A stretch of 64,000 nt of DNA from Neofusicoccum parvum (GCA_020912385.1 CP087219.1:1240001-1304000), one strand, 5' to 3'; positions 22,604 through 33,892 are shown, counted from the stretch's first letter. Translations and numbers: made by a program. The notes: generated by a model from the sequence alone, not told the origin.

Positions 22604-23974
22604 CTAGTCCAACTCCACGACCAGCCTCTGCCCCGAGATCTCGCCCCTACGCATCCTGTCCAACGCCGCGTTCACCCCCGCCAACCCGCTCTTTTCCACC
22701 ACCACCTCCGGCGGCGTCAGCAGGCCCTCCGCCAGCAACCTCTCCAACCACGCCATCGTCTCCCGCCCAACAGCCGGCACCTCGTGAAACAGCTTGATCG
22801 GCACCGCATGCATCGCCAACCCGTCCCGCTTCTCCTTCGGGTTCGCCGCCAACCCCACCAGATGGGCCCTTGCACCCTCGCGCCTCGCGCCGTCGACATC
22901 CAGCGCCTCGACCAGCCTGGCGGCGCTCTCGCGGCCCGCCGTGTCGACGGCGAAGCGCAGGCGGCCGCCCGTCACGCCGCGGATGATCTCGACGGCGCGC
23001 GCCGGGTCGTGCGAGTCGACCCAGAGCGCGGCGCCGCGCTCGACGAGGCGCGCGCCGTGCTTGGCGACGTCGCCGACGGCGACGACGCGCAGGCCGGCGA
23101 GGCGGGCCAGCTGCAGCACGTACAGCGACGTCGTCGACGAGCCGCCCCACAGCGCGACCCAGTCGCCGGGGCGGGCGCGCTCGGCGGGGGCGACGCCGGC
23201 GTGCGCCTCGTGCAGCACGTCGGGCGGCAGCGCGGCGGCCGGGACGGAGCGGGCGAGGGAGAAGTAGTCGGGGCCGCCGGACGGGGAGAAGTCGACGCCG
23301 AAGCAGATGCCGAGCGAGAGGGCGGCGGCCACGAAGGCGACGCCCAGCGAGGCGCCGGCGGAGGGGGCGATGTTGGCGGGCACGCGGCAGATGTTGAAGG
23401 TGTGGGCGACGGCGTACTGCTGGAAGGCGGACTTGCGCACGTCGCGGTAGTCGGTCGACACGGCGAGGACGAGGTCGGAGGGCTGGAACGGCGAGCTGGG
23501 GTGGGCGTGGACGACGGTGCCGACGAAGTCGCGGCCGGAGATGTAGGGGAGGGTGGGGATGCCGAAGCCGAAGTCTCTGTGGGGGGTGTTGGGTTGGTGT
23601 TGTGGTTTGGGTGGCGGTGATGGCGGTGGAACTTACGGCGCCTTCCAGTCGATGGGGTTCAGGCCGACGGCCTGCACCTTCACCAGCACTTCGTCCTCGA
23701 AGTGCAGGCTGGGGGTGTCGTGCTTGGGGGTGAGCGCATAGCGCGTGCGCGGCTGGTACAGCAGGAGGACGGTCTGGGTCGTCGGGATACTCTGGCGCGG
23801 CTGCTGCTCGCGGTGCTCCTTGGCGCGGAAGGCCATCTCGACGACGGGCTTCACGGCGCCGCCCACGGCTGCTGTCGCAGCGGCGCTCGCTTTCAAGTCG
23901 GCGACGCTGAGATGGCGCTTGAGGTCTGCGTACACGCCCCATGTGGGCGCGCGTACCTCGGCTTGGCCAATCAT
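22604..23974 (-). CDS. Medium-chain dehydrogenase/reductase (zinc-free enoyl-reductase-like)
   Basis: The exons are 23637-23974 and 22604-23576 (60-nt intron, GTAAGT..CAG), giving 436 residues. A start at Met47 (23836) would give 390 residues, closer to the family norm, and is equally possible. Family marks: VLVKVQAVGLNPIDWKAPDFG in the GroES-like domain, YISGRDFVGTVV, then a Rossmann fold with WGGSSTTSLYVLQLARLAGLRVV and AVGDVAKHGARLVERGA. The structural and catalytic zinc cysteines are absent, as in fungal trans-enoyl reductases and quinone-oxidoreductase relatives. It probably uses NADPH to reduce an activated double bond. It ends 118 bp from the flavin monooxygenase (convergent). Confidence 0.88.
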
Positions 23975-24633
23975 CGTGCTGACCCCGCTGGATCGTGACT
24001 CGGGAAAGGAGAAGCAGCTGGCGGCGCGGAGGGGAGGCAGACGGAGCAGGAGGCGGAGAGGAAGCACCAGAGGCGTGGAGGCGGCGGGCAGGCAGGTGGC
24101 TTGGGCAAGCCGCAGGCGCTCACCCGGATTGCCTGCTTAAGGCCGCGGCGAGGCCAGGGTCGGCGGGCAGGAGCGCCGATGAGCGGCGGGCGCGCATGTC
24201 GCGCAGGGCTGCAGCGTCTCCGCAGGGCGCCATGGCGTGCGATTGCGCCGACGGGCGCGAGTCAAATGGGGACGGCGGGAGTGGGAGAAGGCGCGTGGTG
24301 TTGAGCGTAGCGCACGCATCGCCTCAGATCCGCCCGGAATCACGTCATCAGCCGCTCGGCGACTGCCCGATAAGAGGCTCCCTGCGGTCCCTCGGGCACG
24401 GCAGCGGGTGCGAGTTCATGGGCAGGGCGGGGCGAGCTTGTCTTTGGCCCAGCCAGCGTGAACGGGAAGCGGGGCAGCTGGGTGCTTGCGCCAAGTCGTC
24501 CTCACATGCTACGTGCTGCTACTGCTACTGCTACTGCTACTGCTACTGCTACTGCGGACGCCCGCCTGTGCACCGGGATTCCTCCGTCAGCTGCTTGGAG
24601 AAAGTCCTGGCCCGCTCTCCAGTCGCTGCCCGT
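23975..24633. promoter_or_regulatory. Upstream region of the reductase gene
   Basis: The 660-bp gap between two minus-strand genes carries one GATAAG motif (24369-24374, plus strand) and the six-base tandem repeat listed separately. Open plus-strand frames here are chance. Confidence 0.4.
24515..24555 (+). repeat. Microsatellite (TACTGC)n
   Basis: About six tandem copies of a six-base unit read as GCTACTGCTACTGC. The tract lies about 80 bp beyond the hydrolase stop codon and more than 500 bp upstream of the reductase, so it is outside coding sequence. Copy number is likely to vary between strains. Confidence 0.85.
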
Positions 24634-25874
24634 CTACGCCGAGCTCAGATCCCCGCCCGGCATGACCTCCAGGATCTCCTCGGTCGTCTTGTCCTCCCCG
24701 AGCAGCCACCCGAAGCCCTTCACGGCCTCGATGTTCGACTTCGATCCCGACTTGAGGCCGGGGAACATGACGTGTCCGTGCGGCACGCCAGGCGTCACGT
24801 TCAGCTTGGTCTTGACTCCGTGGTCGCGGAGTATCCTCTCGTAAACAAGCCCGTCGTCTCTCAGCGGATCCTGCCCGCACACCGACGTCCACACTGGAGG
24901 CAGCCCCGTCGAGTGGTTCCTGGCGTTGACCGGAGACCAGTCGGGCGAGGACACGTCGGGGGCATACGCTTGCTGAAGCCCGTACACGGCCGCTGTGTTG
25001 AGGATGAAGGCGTCCTTGTTCTGCTCCCTGGAGAACCAGAGGTCCTTGTACTTGGCCGGGACGATTTCCTCGGTGAAAAGCACTGGAATGGCGAGGTGGA
25101 GTCCCGTCAGCTTGGGCTCACGCTTCTGTTCAACCCACTTCTGCGCCGTGACTGCTGCCAGGTTTGCACCAGCGGAACCGCCGCCGAGGATGAATCCGGC
25201 GCTCGGGTCGACGCCCAGAGCCTCGTAGTTGGACGCAATCCACTCGAGGTTGTCCCACACATCGTTGGGCGCCGTCGGCCACGGATTGGCGGGAGCAAGG
25301 CGGTAGGAGAGGTTGACCACGGTTGCGCCATGCAGCTTGGCGAGCGGCCGAGCAATCGGCGACATCTGAGTGTTCTGGGACGGCGAAGGTCAGTCTTCCC
25401 TTGAAAGAAAAAGAGCAGCTGCCGGTGTCTCTCACGTCGCCCATCATAAACCTGCGAGATGGTCAGCGTCGATCTTGTTGGACTGCCGTCAAAGCCTCTC
25501 ACCCTCCACCGAAGATCAAAACCACGAGCGGGCTCTTTTCCACATTCGTCTTCGGCTTGTGGATCCGAAGCTGGTTCTTGTAACCGTCACGCATGGGGAC
25601 GTCCAGCGTCTCGCCGGGGTCGGCAGTCGTGCCACCGGGTCCGGCTTCAAGGCCGGGGAGCTGGGATATGTCCGTGATGTTCTCTAGCCCATGTTCTTTG
25701 AGGTACTGGAGGCATCGTAAGTTAGCATTCCCTTATCCTACATATTAGTCTTACTCACTGCGGCGAATTCGGGGCTTAGAAAACATGTCAGTCTGCGCCC
25801 TTTTCATTTGTTTAGAGTCCGACTTACTCCCTGGTCCCCAACTGGGACACCTCTTCATAGGTGTCGTAGACCAT
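24634..25874 (-). CDS. Alpha/beta-hydrolase fold-3 (hormone-sensitive-lipase-like) esterase
   Basis: Five exons (25828-25874, 25759-25774, 25503-25705, 25436-25451, 24634-25374) give 340 residues. Two exons are only 16 nt. The splices rebuild FGGGFMMGDNTQMSPIARPL, so they are well supported. The nucleophile elbow is GGGSAGANLA, the acid is in CGQDPLRDD and the base in GVPHGHVMFPG, so the catalytic triad is complete. In the oxyanion-hole motif, usually His-Gly-Gly-Gly, the first residue is Phe. No signal peptide is seen, so it is probably cytosolic. It likely cleaves a small ester, lactone or carbamate. It is divergent from the nitroalkane-oxidase-like gene, with 1.0 kb between the two starts. 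Confidence 0.9.
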
Positions 25875-26891
25875 TGTCGAAGATTCCGGGCTGCAGAGTG
25901 GTTGGTATCAAGGAGCTCTGGCAAGCTGGAACAGAAGAGCTGTCGACGGAAGTGCTGGTACCCGGGGGATGGATGCGGGGACTTATAACCCCACCGTCTG
26001 AACCTATTGTAAGCTGACCCCGAGCAAGTGTCACAGCGAATCTGCGGGTGCCCAGCAAGCCGCAATGTTGCCTTGGCGCCTCTGTCAATCAGCAGTCGCT
26101 GCCATGAGACGGAGATATGCTTAATTCCGTTCCCAGCCAGCGCACATGGCTTGCTCAAGGCTTCGGGGGCTGGTCCTTCCGAACGCTCTGGCGTTCCGTT
26201 TGGATTTGGCATGCTGTTCACGGCATTCAGGAATGGACGAGTATCAAATCCTGGAGTCGATTTGCATGTCCACAATCAAGTCGTACGCTCGACGCCCCCT
26301 CCATATAGAGACTCGGCGTCAGGCATGGCACAGCAGGTTGCAAATATACTGCTTGCCGATGCAACAATATCCTCCCTGGTTGTTCGACGTCAGTAAACAC
26401 GCTGGTAACTGGTTCAGGTAATTTGACTGGCAATCTGGGCAAATTGTGGCACGTCTCGGTGCCGGACCCGATCCGGCTCTTTGTGTGTTTGTGTGCGCGT
26501 CTGGATTCCACCACCTGCTGTTCGCCCATTTGCACACCGCAACATTTTCCACGTCCTCTTCCACCAACGAACTCAGCGTCCTCCGCGAATATCTGTGTCA
26601 ACGTCAAGATAACCAGCATTGCAATTGAGTTTGTGGCTTCCCGCCCGATAAGCCCCCGCGCGACCATTCCGCGTGTATTCCGCACGCGAAACTCGTATGA
26701 CCCCACCGTCAGCCCCCGCTGCCGCGCAAGATCTACAAGAACCCGTTTTTCCAGGCGGCAGCTGCGGGTAAGCCGTCGAGCGGAGACGACTCTCCAGACA
26801 GCAACAGATTTGGACCGAGCCGCAACGCCTGCAGCAAGTGGCCGCCCCTTCCGTCACCGCTGGTTTTCCCTTTCCGGAAACCGTCACGGCC
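25875..26891. promoter_or_regulatory. Divergent promoter between esterase and nitroalkane-oxidase-like gene
   Basis: About 1 kb. A TATAAG element on the minus strand lies near 25984, about 110 bp before the esterase ATG. Two GATAA cores (26608-26612 and GATAAG at 26647-26652) lie 240-285 bp before the plus-strand start. Open frames here, such as 26423-27292, are out of phase with the real gene. Confidence 0.45.
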
Positions 26892-28387
26892 ATGGTCGAC
26901 TTCGCCCTGTCCCCGAACGAGGCGCGCGCGCGCGACGCCGCCCGCGCCTTCGCCAAGGAGCACCTCAGCAAGGCCAAGGCCATCTACTCGAAGCTCGAGA
27001 GCCACGCCGACCGCTTCCAGGCCATGCGGCCCGTCTACGAGGCCGCCGTCCGGAGCGGCCTGATCAAGGCGCAGGTTCCGGCGCCGCTCGGCGGGACGTG
27101 CGAGAGCTTCGTCGAGATGGCGTTGCTCGTGGAGGAGTGCTACGCCGTCGATCCAACCGCGTCGTTGACGGTTTTCGGGACCGGGCTCGGGCTGGCGCCG
27201 CTGCTCAACTCGAACCCCGGGGCCTTCAAGGAGTTCCTGGAGCCGTTTTTGGCGGGAGATGGGGCGCCGTTGGCGAGCCTGGTCTTCTCTGAGCCGGGCG
27301 GTGTGGTGGGTTACAACTTACGCTGAGAGATCTTGTGAGGGCGAAGGTTTATTAAACATGTCGTAGGCGAACTGGCTTGAGCCGGGGGCTCCGGGTCTCC
27401 GCACCACGGTGGAACGTGACGGCGACGAGTACGTGATCTCTGGAGAGAAGGTCAGAGAACACCAGAGGACCTGAATCAATCGTGTTTCTGCTGACGGGGC
27501 AGTAGCTCTGGGCCACGAACTCGGCGGGCTGGGACTTCAAAGGCCCTGACCTCGCGTGCGTGGTCTGTCGCCATCCTGGAGCGCAAGCGGATCCTCCAGA
27601 GTCGGCCATTGCTGTCGTCCTTGTGACGCGCGCCGATGTCGAGCGGAATCCGCCTGGGTCCTTCGAGGTTCTGCGTCACCTGCAGTCTGCTGGGCACACA
27701 GCAGCCTCCGGCCCTCACATCCGCTACAACAAGCTCCGTGTCCCGGCGAAAAACTTGCTATGCCCCCCAGGCACCGGTGCGCAGGCCGTGAAGGCTTCAT
27801 TCGAGGGTTCAGCAGCTCTCGTAGGTGCCATGGCAACGGGGCTGCAGCGGGCAATGTTCGACGCTGCTCTTGAGTTTTCCAAAGGACAGACCAGAGGCGG
27901 CACTGTGCCTATCGGACAGCATCAAAGCGTTGCGGACCTGCTCATTGATATCAAGATGAGAACAGAGACCTCAAGGTATGTGATAATCAACTGCGGAAAT
28001 CGAGGTTTCGAGGCTCACTGCAGCATCGCAGATACCTTACTTGGAAAGCTGCGCACTGTCTCGCGGCGGGCCCTGGCACTGCTGACGACAGAAAGGAATT
28101 GGCGCTGGAGGCCAAGATCTACTGCTCTGATGCAGCCGTGAAATCCGCAATCGATGCCATCAATCTTGTCGGAGTGTGAGTGTTGCTGCATTCGAAGAAT
28201 AAGCATGACCTATGCTGATGATTCATTTAGCTCGGCTTACGACACTTCCTTGCCCTTCTCGGGGTATTTGAATGATGCCATGGTCCTGCCCATCTTCGAC
28301 GGGGGAAATATTGGAATCAGGAGAAGAGACTTGCAGAAGCTTCTCATGAGGGATGACTATGCTTCTTGGAGCACCAGTGTTCAGTGA
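26892..28387 (+). CDS. Nitroalkane-oxidase-like flavoprotein (acyl-CoA dehydrogenase superfamily)
   Basis: Five exons (26892-27305, 27367-27450, 27506-27975, 28032-28175, 28231-28387) give 422 residues, against about 439 in the Fusarium enzyme. The start MVDFALSP matches that enzyme's start; an in-frame ATG at 26838 is possible. Resemblance is end to end: RFQAMRPVYEAAVRSGLIKAQ, PLASLVFSEPGG, GEKLWATNSAGWDFKG, DLACVVCR, HQSVADLLID and FDGGNIGIRRR. Asp394 and Arg401 occupy the places of the catalytic Asp402 and Arg409 that distinguish nitroalkane oxidase from acyl-CoA dehydrogenases, which use Glu. The enzyme would turn a nitroalkane plus O2 into an aldehyde or ketone, nitrite and H2O2. A TAG at 27503 looks like a nonsense codon, but splicing at CAGTAG|CTC keeps the frame and gives the expected Leu-Trp. 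Confidence 0.85.
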
Positions 28388-29758
28388 TACAATTACGTGT
28401 CGGAGCAACGGTCTAAATAATTCAAATGTCCATTTAAGCCGCAAAGGAATGCTTTTCCAATCCAGCAGTTGCGATTAACAAGGACGTCGCGATAGATGAC
28501 AACAGAGAACAGGCTTTTGTTGTCCATTTATACAAGTCATTAGCCTGTCCCACGCGCCTCGAATGATTGCTTCGTCATTTTTTTTACCGTGGTCTTCCAT
28601 TCCGTCATCAATCCACGCATACGACTTCTGCTAGAGCAAGGATCCGGTTATTCTTATCGGAAGACACGGTCTCGTTTCAAAGTCTAGTCTGGCTTATAGT
28701 GGACGGATATTGAACCGCATTCAGACTACGTGGAATGGGTAAGCTGTGAAGTGTCAGTCATTTAATGAGGCAGCCTGCGCACATCAGCTGGCTATGGCGC
28801 CAGAGGTCAGTTGTGACGAATGCGGAAAAGTCAATGAGGTCTGTTCGCGGCCCAAACCACCTTGAATGATGTTCACACGGAAATTCTTAATCTTCAAGCA
28901 ATGTTTACGTCTCGATGCAGTTGGATCGTGTCCCATGTCGCCAATGCTCACGAGCGTTGACCAGTGGATCCAACTTCCATAAGTTATCATACTCAGAGTC
29001 GTACAACGCTAGCTCATACATAATATCAGCAGAGATATCCTTGTCATGAGAAAAAGACCTAAGAGAGAAGGCATTCAATACATGTCCTGCTGTCCAAAAG
29101 CTGGCTTCTGCCTACAAAAACCCCTTTCAAAATTCCTCCCCCTTAGGTAGTGGTGGGTGCCGCGGTGGAGGCTTTGTACCGCAAGACCGTTGTGCTCACC
29201 GGGTTATAGGCATGCGTCACACTACTGCTTCTACGATAGTGCCACCCTTAGCTCATGAAATTGGTCTGTAATTCAGTTTATTAAGGCATCGCTGGAGATA
29301 CGAGGGCAGCACACGGCCAACGGGTCGCGACTTACTATCATTGGGGTCACGATACAGGCAGTACGGTTAGAGGAGTATTACCCTAAATGTAGAATTACTG
29401 CGGGGCAGCATTCGCATGGATTACGTTACACAGTCCTTCATCTTCCAATCGTGGTGCCGGCCGTCCAAATCACCCTTGCTTGCTGCTCTGCTACCCATCA
29501 CGCAGCTTTCAGACCAGCTCATGTTAGCCACAATCAAAGCGCGTTAGAGAGCCACTCGTTTCATCCCTTTTCAATACATGGTTCTGATTCCGTTCACCGC
29601 CATTCGATTTTTGTTTTCATAATCCTCTTGAGAACACCGTACCAAGTATAGCAGTCCCGAGGAGAGCGATGCGCTCAGAGACATCCCAAACGCCTTTTGC
29701 CATGCTGTCGAACCGTGAATCGTGTCGCCTCTGCCATTCTTCTCCCGCTGTGCTGGAC
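28388..29758. other. Intergenic, no gene seen
   Basis: The 1.4-kb stretch has clearly lower GC than its surroundings. All open frames are under 90 codons and unconvincing. No tRNA or transposon was seen. Confidence 0.5.
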
Positions 29759-30720
29759 TTAATATTCTTTTTGGAAAGTCTGCTCGATAGGTTTGGCAGC
29801 CTGTGAATTCACAAGTGTCAGCGCCCATGGCCAACGCCCGGGAAAAAAAGATGCTTGCCCACCTCGATGAACTTCTCCAAGCTCTCGTCTAGCTTCGCTA
29901 GATCCTCCTTCCTCTTGTTGTTCTCTGCGATCAAGCCCTGCTTCCTCTTCAGCAGCCCCTGTCTCTTTTCCTCCAGCGCCAACCTCTCCTTGTGCTCATG
30001 CTCGATCCTCGCCTTCATCAACGCATCCTCCCACACCTCCTCTTCAAACGCCGCCAGCTCGCCGTCCTCATCCTCTCCCATTCCCACGTCCTCCGCTCCC
30101 TCATCCTCGCCCTTCGCTTCCGCGTCCTTCTTCCCCGCCACCGCCTTCGCCGCAACCTCCCTGCACCCCTCGACCACGTCGGGGAACTGCTCGCGGAAGT
30201 CGTGCTCGGGCATGAGCGGCAGCTTCTGGAACGGGTGGTCGTAGTCCTGGCAGGCCTTGATCTCGCTCTCGAGGTGGCGCTGCTCGTAGTACAGGTTCTG
30301 CAGCGCCAGGTGCAGCGTGTCGACCTCGTGCCTGGCGTCGGCGGTGGCGTGCTTGGTCGCGCGCACGCTCAGCAGCGCCTTGCGGTTCTGGTTGCGCACC
30401 GCGGCAAGGTGCGCGTGCAGCGTCTTCTGGGCCGTCGACACGCCCTCGGCCACGTCCGGCGGGAGGGCGAGGGCGGCGTCAGAAGGGCTCGTTTTGGGGG
30501 GCAGTGGGTTTTGGGCCAGCAGTGCGAGCAGCGCGTCGCATTGCTGCTGGGCCAGCGTGGCGGCATCGAGGACGGCGCGCAGGTCCGGGTCGGTGATGAT
30601 GTCGGCGGCGCTCATGACGGCGGCGGTGGGCGGCAGTGCGGCGGTTGCGGTTGCGCGGGGAGGCGTGATGGGCAGGCGCGTTGAGGTTGCGCGTGGTAGA
30701 ACTGGCACGGCCGGCATCAT
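29759..30720 (-). CDS. THO complex subunit 5 (Fms-interacting protein family)
   Basis: The exons are 29863-30720 and 29759-29800 (62-nt intron, GTGGGC..CAG), giving 299 residues. The key segment is the family signature NLYYEQRHLESEIKACQDY, followed by LPLMPEHDFREQFP. The C-terminal half is coiled coil (HEHKERLALEEKRQGLLKRK, LAKLDESLEKFIE). The short last exon supplies AAKPIEQTFQKEY, the usual end of the fungal proteins; without it the gene reads through into an implausible tail. An alternative start at Met36 (30615, MSAADIITDPDL) fits the family better than the Pro/Thr-rich 35 residues before it. The protein should act in the nucleus in the THO/TREX complex, linking transcription to mRNA export. 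Confidence 0.85.
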
Positions 30721-32329
30721 GGCGGCGGCGGCTGGTGCGTGCGCGCGGGGACGCTGATTGGTTGGCCGTGGTCGAGGTTGCCTTTTTTTCGTGTCAAAGG
30801 AGCGGATGCGACGAGGACGCCGGATGGCGAGAGAACTTCGGAGACAGGCCGGGAGGAGGCGCGTGGAGCGAGGCGGTGCGCGCGAGGGCGGCTTTGTGTC
30901 GCCTCAGTCTGCATGGTTGCTGCAGTGCCTTCTTCGCAGGTGAAGGCTCCATGCTGCAGCAGGCGCGACACCACCGCACCGCCACCGCTCTCGCGCTTGC
31001 TCTCACTGCTGTAATGAATCGCTGATTTGCAATCTCATGCGCGCGCACTTGACAGCAGCTGCTGAAATTGTTGCTTGCACGCGATCCACGCCGGGGCGGA
31101 GATGGAGTCGCACAGACACAGGTGGTGTTCTGCGCAGCAGCGCGGGGATCGACCGCTTGCTGAGACATGGGCCAATTTCTGAGTAACGGGCGCGGGCTCG
31201 CGTATCAATTTGTTATCTCTCGTCCGGGGAAGGGCAGCGGCGGTCCCCCTAAAGCCCCTATAGGCGCGTGATTTGTTATACGGACAAAGCTCTACGGGAT
31301 TATATTGGCACGTAACTTGGGCAGCGTGTCGCAGTAGCTCGAGCCGTAGATCGTCGTTGCAACGGCAGGGATCTGCAGCGGACGCCAATAGCGCGGAGGG
31401 CCGGCAGGTCGGCGCGCGCACAGCTTTCTGGCAAATTTCAGTTGGGAGGATTTAGGCGCGCATGGGCTCCAATACTCGGACTTGGCCCGGATGCGCGCAC
31501 GCCGCCCGCGCCGCATGCGGCAGCACGCAGAGGGAACCCGAGGCCACCACGGCGCTCGACACGCAGCGCCTCGACGGAGGCCCGGCGCCGCACTGCGCAG
31601 CGATCGCCTGGGCGGCACACCTGAGGGGCTGGTCGGATGCGGCGGCCAGAGGGGACGCGCAGGGCGATAAGATGCGCCAATGGGACGGGCGGGTCAGTGC
31701 CCATGTCGGTGCTGGCGGGCGTGGAGGCTTGGGGCAAACCCTGCGCGGCATCGCAGCCGAGCTGCGTCCTGTAGGGCTGCCCTGCGGTGGCGACCAGCGA
31801 GCAGCGGGCTCCCGCGCACAACGCCCGCGCCAGCACCAGCTGTGCGAAAGGGCAGGCGCGCGGGCGCCAGGCCATCCCGGCTCCAAGGGGCCTTTGGGCG
31901 CGCCTTTGTGCTGGCCGCGGTGGCTGCTGGGCTTGGGGCCGCGCAGTTGTCCAGACGATTGCCCGGGCGGCGCGAGTCAGCTTCACATGCCCCAAAAAGA
32001 CCCAAGTCCGCCCCACCCGTCGCCGCACCCTTCAACCACTTTAAGCCCGCAGCCCGCCCCTCCACTGACACTCCTTCCTCTCCCACGTGTAGATAGTCGC
32101 GGCTTCTCTTCTGTTGATACCTTCTTGTCCTGCCACCACCCAGCCGAAGCGCCGGCACCCAATTCGCGCTCCCTTGCCCGTTTCGCCGCCGTCCCAGTCG
32201 CCGCCGAGGTTCGGAGACCAGCAACCCGCGAGCTGTCGCGCGTGTAATTCCTGCAGAATCGCCCTCGCCCCGCCCAGCGCGTGGGCTCGCCGTCTGTCGC
32301 CCCCTTTACCCATTCACCGCCCACCCACC
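30721..32329. other. Divergent intergenic with no clear gene
   Basis: 1.6 kb between the THO5 and Izh3-like starts. Long GC-rich frames overlap on both strands near 31.4-32.3 kb, but none resembles a protein family. The pyrimidine- and C-rich tract at 32000-32330 is the likely leader of the AdipoR-type gene. Confidence 0.45.
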
Positions 32330-33892
32330 ATGGCGTGCACGGCCACGTCGATTATGACCGAGTCCTACGAGGAGCCCGTCATGGGCACCACCTCCAGCAT
32401 CTCCGTCCGGCGAGACGAGCTCCGCCGTCGCAGACACTCCTCCTACCACCGCCGGACGTGGTCGATGGAGGACAACATTCAGGTTCTGGTTCGTGCGCCC
32501 ACCACCTCGTGAGCAAAGTCCGAGCGGAAATTAACTCGGGCCCAATCGCAGGTCGACCGCTTCCTCCTCGAGCTGGAACGCCGCCTCGATTTCATAGAAT
32601 CCTACGGCCAGCTGAAGCTGGACACCGGAATAGAACGCGCCTACGACACTCTCCACGCCGTGCGTGAGTCGTGCTCCAGCGTGCGGGATGACGTATTAGA
32701 CGCGGGCAAACGCCGAGCAAGCATCCTGGTGACCACGCTGGAATCGATGCACCAGGATGCCTTGGCACGAAAAGAGACGATGGAGCAGAAGGTCCAGGAG
32801 GGCATCCGCCTACTGGAGTTTACCCTGGCCGAGTTCGAGACCCGCGCATACGCCGTAAAGGATGCCGGAATGGTGCGAGCGGCCCACGGGATTTACGACG
32901 AAGGTCTCCGGAGGATGGATGAAGCCAAGGTGAAGGCAAAGGAGGTCGTCGGCGGGGGGCTGGAGAAGGCGCGCAGGGCGAAGGACAGCATGAAGTCGAG
33001 TGTGGAGCACGCCGTCGAGCACGCGTTGGCAAGAGCAAAGGAACACGGCCTGATCATGTACGAGGACCTCCCGGAGCCGTGGCGCGTGAATCCGCACATC
33101 CTGAAGGGATACCGATTCCACGAGGACAAGCTGGACTGCATCCTGTCCGTCTTCAACATTTCGAACGAGTCCTTCAACATCTGGTCCCACGCCATCGGTC
33201 TGGTCATTGTCCTCTCCATCGCATTCTACTTCTATCCTACTAGCGTCAACTTCCACATGTCGTCCAAGTCGGACATCTTCATCGCCGCCATGTTCTTCTT
33301 TGCCGCTTGCAAGTGCCTGGTCTGCAGCACCATGTGGCACACCATGAGCAGCATCTCGGAGCAGAAGCTGATGGAGCGCTTCGCCTGCGTCGACTACACG
33401 GGCATCTCCATGCTTGTCGCCGCGTCCATCATGACGACTGAGTACACGGCCTTCTACTGCGAGCCGGTCAGTCGCTGGGTCTACATGGCCACAACCTTTG
33501 CCCTGGGCGTCGGCGGCGTCATCCTGCCGTGGCACCCGACCTTCAACCGCGCCGACATGGCCTGGGCGCGCGTCTGCTTCTACGTCTCCCTCTCCGCGAC
33601 CGGCGCCATCCCAGTCATCCAGCTCGTCCACTCGCGCGGCCTCTTCTGGGCCATCTACTTTTACGCCCCCATCGCTAAATCTCTCCTCGTCTATCTCACT
33701 GGCGCTGTGCTCTACGCCGCCAAGGTCCCCGAGCGCTGGTGCCCGGGCATGTTTGACTACGTCGGCGGCAGCCACAACATCTGGCACGTTGCTGTGCTCG
33801 GCGGTATCCTATTCCATTACGTTGCCATGCAGGAATTCTTCGCGCAGGCGTTTCTGCGCGCGCAGACGCAGCCGCAATGCTCGGTTTATTAA
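32330..33892 (+). CDS. IZH3: Hemolysin III / AdipoR-type seven-helix membrane protein (Izh3-like)
   Basis: The exons are 32330-32482 and 32552-33892 (69-nt intron), giving 497 residues. The donor is GTTCTG, an unusual site, but it is the only one that joins MEDNIQ to VDRFLLELERRLDFIESYG in frame. The N-terminal ~200 residues are helical and characteristic of the Izh3 branch. The AdipoR core follows: NISNESFNIWSHAIG, the zinc-ligand region STMWHTMSSIS, VDYTGISMLVA, LPWHPTF, and the closing SHNIWHVAVLGGILFHY with its His-x3-His. Yeast Izh proteins sit in internal or plasma membranes and influence zinc and sterol homeostasis. The three expected metal-ligand histidines are present. Confidence 0.92.

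Noticed and set aside
22647..23942. 431-codon minus-strand frame and 351-codon plus-strand frame
   Set aside because: Both are Arg/Ala/Gly-rich shadows caused by the extreme third-position GC of the reductase gene.
26423..27292. 289-codon frame overlapping the nitroalkane-oxidase-like start
   Set aside because: It is the +1 shadow of the real exon; its Arg-rich tail mirrors the conserved protein in another phase.
27306..27505. Apparent breakdown of the nitroalkane-oxidase-like frame (several stops)
   Set aside because: Two ordinary introns (27306-27366 and 27451-27505) remove all the stops and restore the expected family sequence, so the gene is not a pseudogene.
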